Assembly (NCBI GenBank): GCA_015067585.1
Contig: SVMC01000006.1
Span: 1 to 64,000, forward strand
Length of the DNA stretch: 64,000 bases
Reading direction: 5' to 3'
From: Oscillospiraceae bacterium
Lineage (GTDB): Bacteria > Bacillota > Clostridia > Oscillospirales > Oscillospiraceae
Under the pieces are notes generated by a model, which had not been told where the DNA came from, ran no database searches, and was given only the letters and a program-made list of their open reading frames with translations. Shown here in pieces: positions 62,448 through 64,000 of this stretch (positions are counted from its first letter, which is position 1; each line of letters opens with the position of its first letter). The translations under genes and the position numbers were made by a program.

Positions 62448-63721
62448 CCAATCTCCTCCATTTCTCCATCCGTCCAGGCGATTTTACCGCCTGCCACCGT
62501 CATGCGGCAGCGACCCTGTACCTCCCATCCGATGAAAGGCATACTCTTGCCCTTGGACAGGAATTCTTCGGGGTCAATTTTATAAGAATGATTCAGATCA
62601 AAAATCGTGAAATCCGCACGAGCGCCAAGGTCAAGGCCGCCGTCAAAGCCAAAGCGGCGGTTAGGTGCGTCGTGAAGAAGCTCCATCAGCCGTTCCATGG
62701 TGATGACACCGGTCTTTACCAGATGGGTGTAGACCAGTGCAAAGGCGGTCTCGATGCCCACGATGCCCATGGCACTTCCCTTCAGACCCCGGCTCTTTTC
62801 TTCCGCGCTGTGGGGGGCGTGGTCTGTGGCGATCATGTCGATGGTGCCGTCGCAAATGCCTTGGATGAGGGCTTCACGGTCTTCTGCACTGCGCAGCGGC
62901 GGATTCATTTTGAATCTGCCGTCTTCCTCCAGCTTGGAATCATCTAAAACCAGATAATGCGGGCCTGTCTCGCAGGTCACATCCAGACCTTCCGCCTTTG
63001 CCTTGCGGATCAGCTCCACGCTTTCCTTTGCGGAAATGTGACACACATGGTAGCTGCAGCCGGTTTTGCGAACCAGCTCCAGATCCCGGGCAATGGGACC
63101 CCATTCGGACTCGCTGCAGATGCCCAAATGACCGTGGGCTTTGGCGTATTCGCCGTCGTGGATATAACCGCCGTGGAGCAGGGCATTGTCTTCGCAGTGC
63201 GCCACGATGCACTTCCCTACCCGCTTGGCTTCCAGCATGGCTTTTTCCATCATGCCGGTCTCCTGTACGCCGCTGCCGTCATCGGAGAAGGCCACAACAT
63301 TGGAAGCAATGGCATCAAAGTCCGCCAGTTTTTCCCCCTTGCGGTCCACGGTGATGGCACCGTAGGGGATCACCCGGATGCAGGCATCGGCTGCGATGGC
63401 ATCGAGCTGAGGCTTCAGATGCTCTGCTGTGTCCGGTGTAGGTGAGAGATTGGGCATGGCGCACACCGTGGTATAGCCGCCCCGGGCAGAAGCCTTTGTT
63501 CCGGTTTCAATGGTCTCTTTATAAGAAAAGCCCGGCTCACGCAGATGCACATGCACATCCACGAAACCGGGTAACAACACCAATCCGGTGCAATCAAAAA
63601 CACGAGTATCCGCGCCGGAAGATCCATCCATCGGCACGCAAACACCATTGGAAACACGAATGTCCTCTGAAACGAATTTACCTTCACGATAAACAAGACC
63701 GTTTCTGAAAACAAAATCCAT
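62444..63721 (-). CDS. pyrC: Dihydroorotase PyrC
   Basis: 425 residues of the amidohydrolase family, class I. The zinc-binding HxH is in DVHVHLREPGFSYKE, the catalytic Asp in ATDHAPHS, and other metal histidines in VAHCEDNAL and YHVCHIS. It cyclises carbamoyl aspartate. First gene of the pyr operon, with AAAGGAGTATTTCC before the ATG and a promoter about 75 bases upstream. Confidence 0.97.
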   Translation of the reverse strand: MDFVFRNGLVYREGKFVSEDIRVSNGVCVPMDGSSGADTRVFDCTGLVLLPGFVDVHVHLREPGFSYKETIETGTKASARGGYTTVCAMPNLSPTPDTAEHLKPQLDAIAADACIRVIPYGAITVDRKGEKLADFDAIASNVVAFSDDGSGVQETGMMEKAMLEAKRVGKCIVAHCEDNALLHGGYIHDGEYAKAHGHLGICSESEWGPIARDLELVRKTGCSYHVCHISAKESVELIRKAKAEGLDVTCETGPHYLVLDDSKLEEDGRFKMNPPLRSAEDREALIQGICDGTIDMIATDHAPHSAEEKSRGLKGSAMGIVGIETAFALVYTHLVKTGVITMERLMELLHDAPNRRFGFDGGLDLGARADFTIFDLNHSYKIDPEEFLSKGKSMPFIGWEVQGRCRMTVAGGKIAWTDGEMEEIG

Positions 63722-63729
63722 GGAAATAC

Positions 63730-63785
63730 TCCTTTCTGCTCAAAAGAACGGACTTCAGGCAGATGCTTGTCCCAAAGTCCGCATA
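63730..63785 (-). promoter_or_regulatory. Leader hairpin of the pyr operon
   Basis: On the minus strand CGGACTT pairs with AAGTCCG across a loop of about 19 bases, followed by TTCTTTTG and then the pyrC ribosome binding site. It is a possible attenuator. A nine-codon open frame starts within it but has no ribosome binding site. Confidence 0.45.
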
Positions 63786-63798
63786 TTTGATTTTTATT

Positions 63799-63827
63799 AG
63801 AATATCATGACACCATTATAAAGTCAA
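63799..63827 (-). promoter_or_regulatory. Sigma-A promoter of the pyr operon
   Basis: On the minus strand, TTGACT (63822-63827), a 17-base spacer and TATTCT (63799-63804). Transcription should start near 63792. Confidence 0.75.
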
Positions 63828-64000
63828 GATGCGATAAAATGATTTGTGAAATCTTGTAAAGTAATTGAAAAACAGAAGCACAAATATACAATATTTTGTG
63901 GTTATTGACACCAAATACGCAACATATACGGTTTTATGATACAATATATTGTGAATTCCGTCAAAAAGCCACTTATTTTTTTGTGAATATTCTCCGTTCT
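63828..64000. other. AT-rich non-coding end of the window
   Basis: No gene is seen. ACAATATATTGT (63941-63952) is a perfect short palindrome and a related ACAATATTTTGT occurs at about 63888. They may be regulatory sites of a gene beyond the edge. Confidence 0.35.

Noticed and set aside
63722-63800. PyrR-binding attenuator
   Set aside because: The hairpin loop does not contain the conserved PyrR binding-loop bases and there is no second antiterminator stem of the Bacillus type.
1-64000. CRISPR arrays, transposases, rRNA genes
   Set aside because: No regularly spaced direct repeats, no transposase-like frames and no rRNA signatures were found on reading both strands.

Overview
The window looks like a chromosomal segment of a spore-forming Clostridia member of moderate GC, most like the Oscillospiraceae/Ruminococcaceae group. 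Grounds: the spore genes gpr, cotJ(AB)-cotJC and cwlD; ECF transporter genes next to truA; short HisG with HisZ; PyrDB/PyrK; DUF1292 and DUF5711 proteins; and strong AGGAGG-type ribosome binding sites. No ribosomal RNA, CRISPR array, transposase or prophage is visible. The assignment is inference from gene content, not from a marker search.

Layout. 1-8491 (minus): edge of a zinc-finger Clp-like ATPase gene, a DUF5711 protein, truA, ecfT-ecfA2-ecfA1, an RlmI-like methyltransferase and a class A PBP with unusual cysteine pairs. 8876-9866 (plus): DUF1292 protein, a 6S-like RNA and rpsT. 9921-17155: tcdA, a PrsA/SurA-like foldase, gpr, tRNA-Leu, two lipoproteins, a small membrane protein, a hairpin-array repeat and two tRNA-Ser genes. 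17322-22066 (plus): comM/yifB, thiI, cinA-C, and a secreted M14 peptidase with SLH repeats. 22109-26405: rsmI, trmN6, ferredoxin and a ClpC-type ATPase. 26452-29880 (minus): pyridoxal kinase, then a metY-metA operon behind what reads as a complete transcription attenuator with a leader peptide containing three consecutive Met codons. 29995-35434 (plus): DivIVA-like protein, phosphodiester glycosidase-like protein, a NifU-like/GGGtGRT pair of unknown function, and a PlsC-like acyltransferase with a zinc ribbon. 35645-41116: proBA, cotJ genes, cwlD, radA. 41117-42539: structured non-coding DNA and a tyrosine recombinase. 42591-51115 (minus): a complete histidine operon led by a YerC/TrpR-like regulator. 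51371-52357: pfkA. 52430-57643 (minus): a redox/repair-flavoured gene series. 57769-63721: an XRE regulator and a complete UMP-synthesis operon apart from carbamoyl-phosphate synthase (pyrC-K-D-F-E-B-I).

Functional themes. MetA carries Glu111 and Cys142, so it should make O-acetylhomoserine, which MetY sulfhydrylates to homocysteine; both sit behind the Met-codon attenuator. The his genes appear to be one operon from PRPP to histidinol, with yerC as first gene and a dyad in its promoter. The pyr genes overlap by a few bases and follow one promoter.

The strongest new observation is the methionine leader peptide at 29769-29825. It has a consensus promoter, SD, three tandem Met codons, a terminator, and a competing antiterminator pairing, where Firmicutes normally use an S-box or T-box. 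Next are the highly codon-biased NifU-like/GGGtGRT pair with a duplicated 3' end, the hairpin-array repeat at 16731-16896, and the perfect palindrome on the recombinase promoter.
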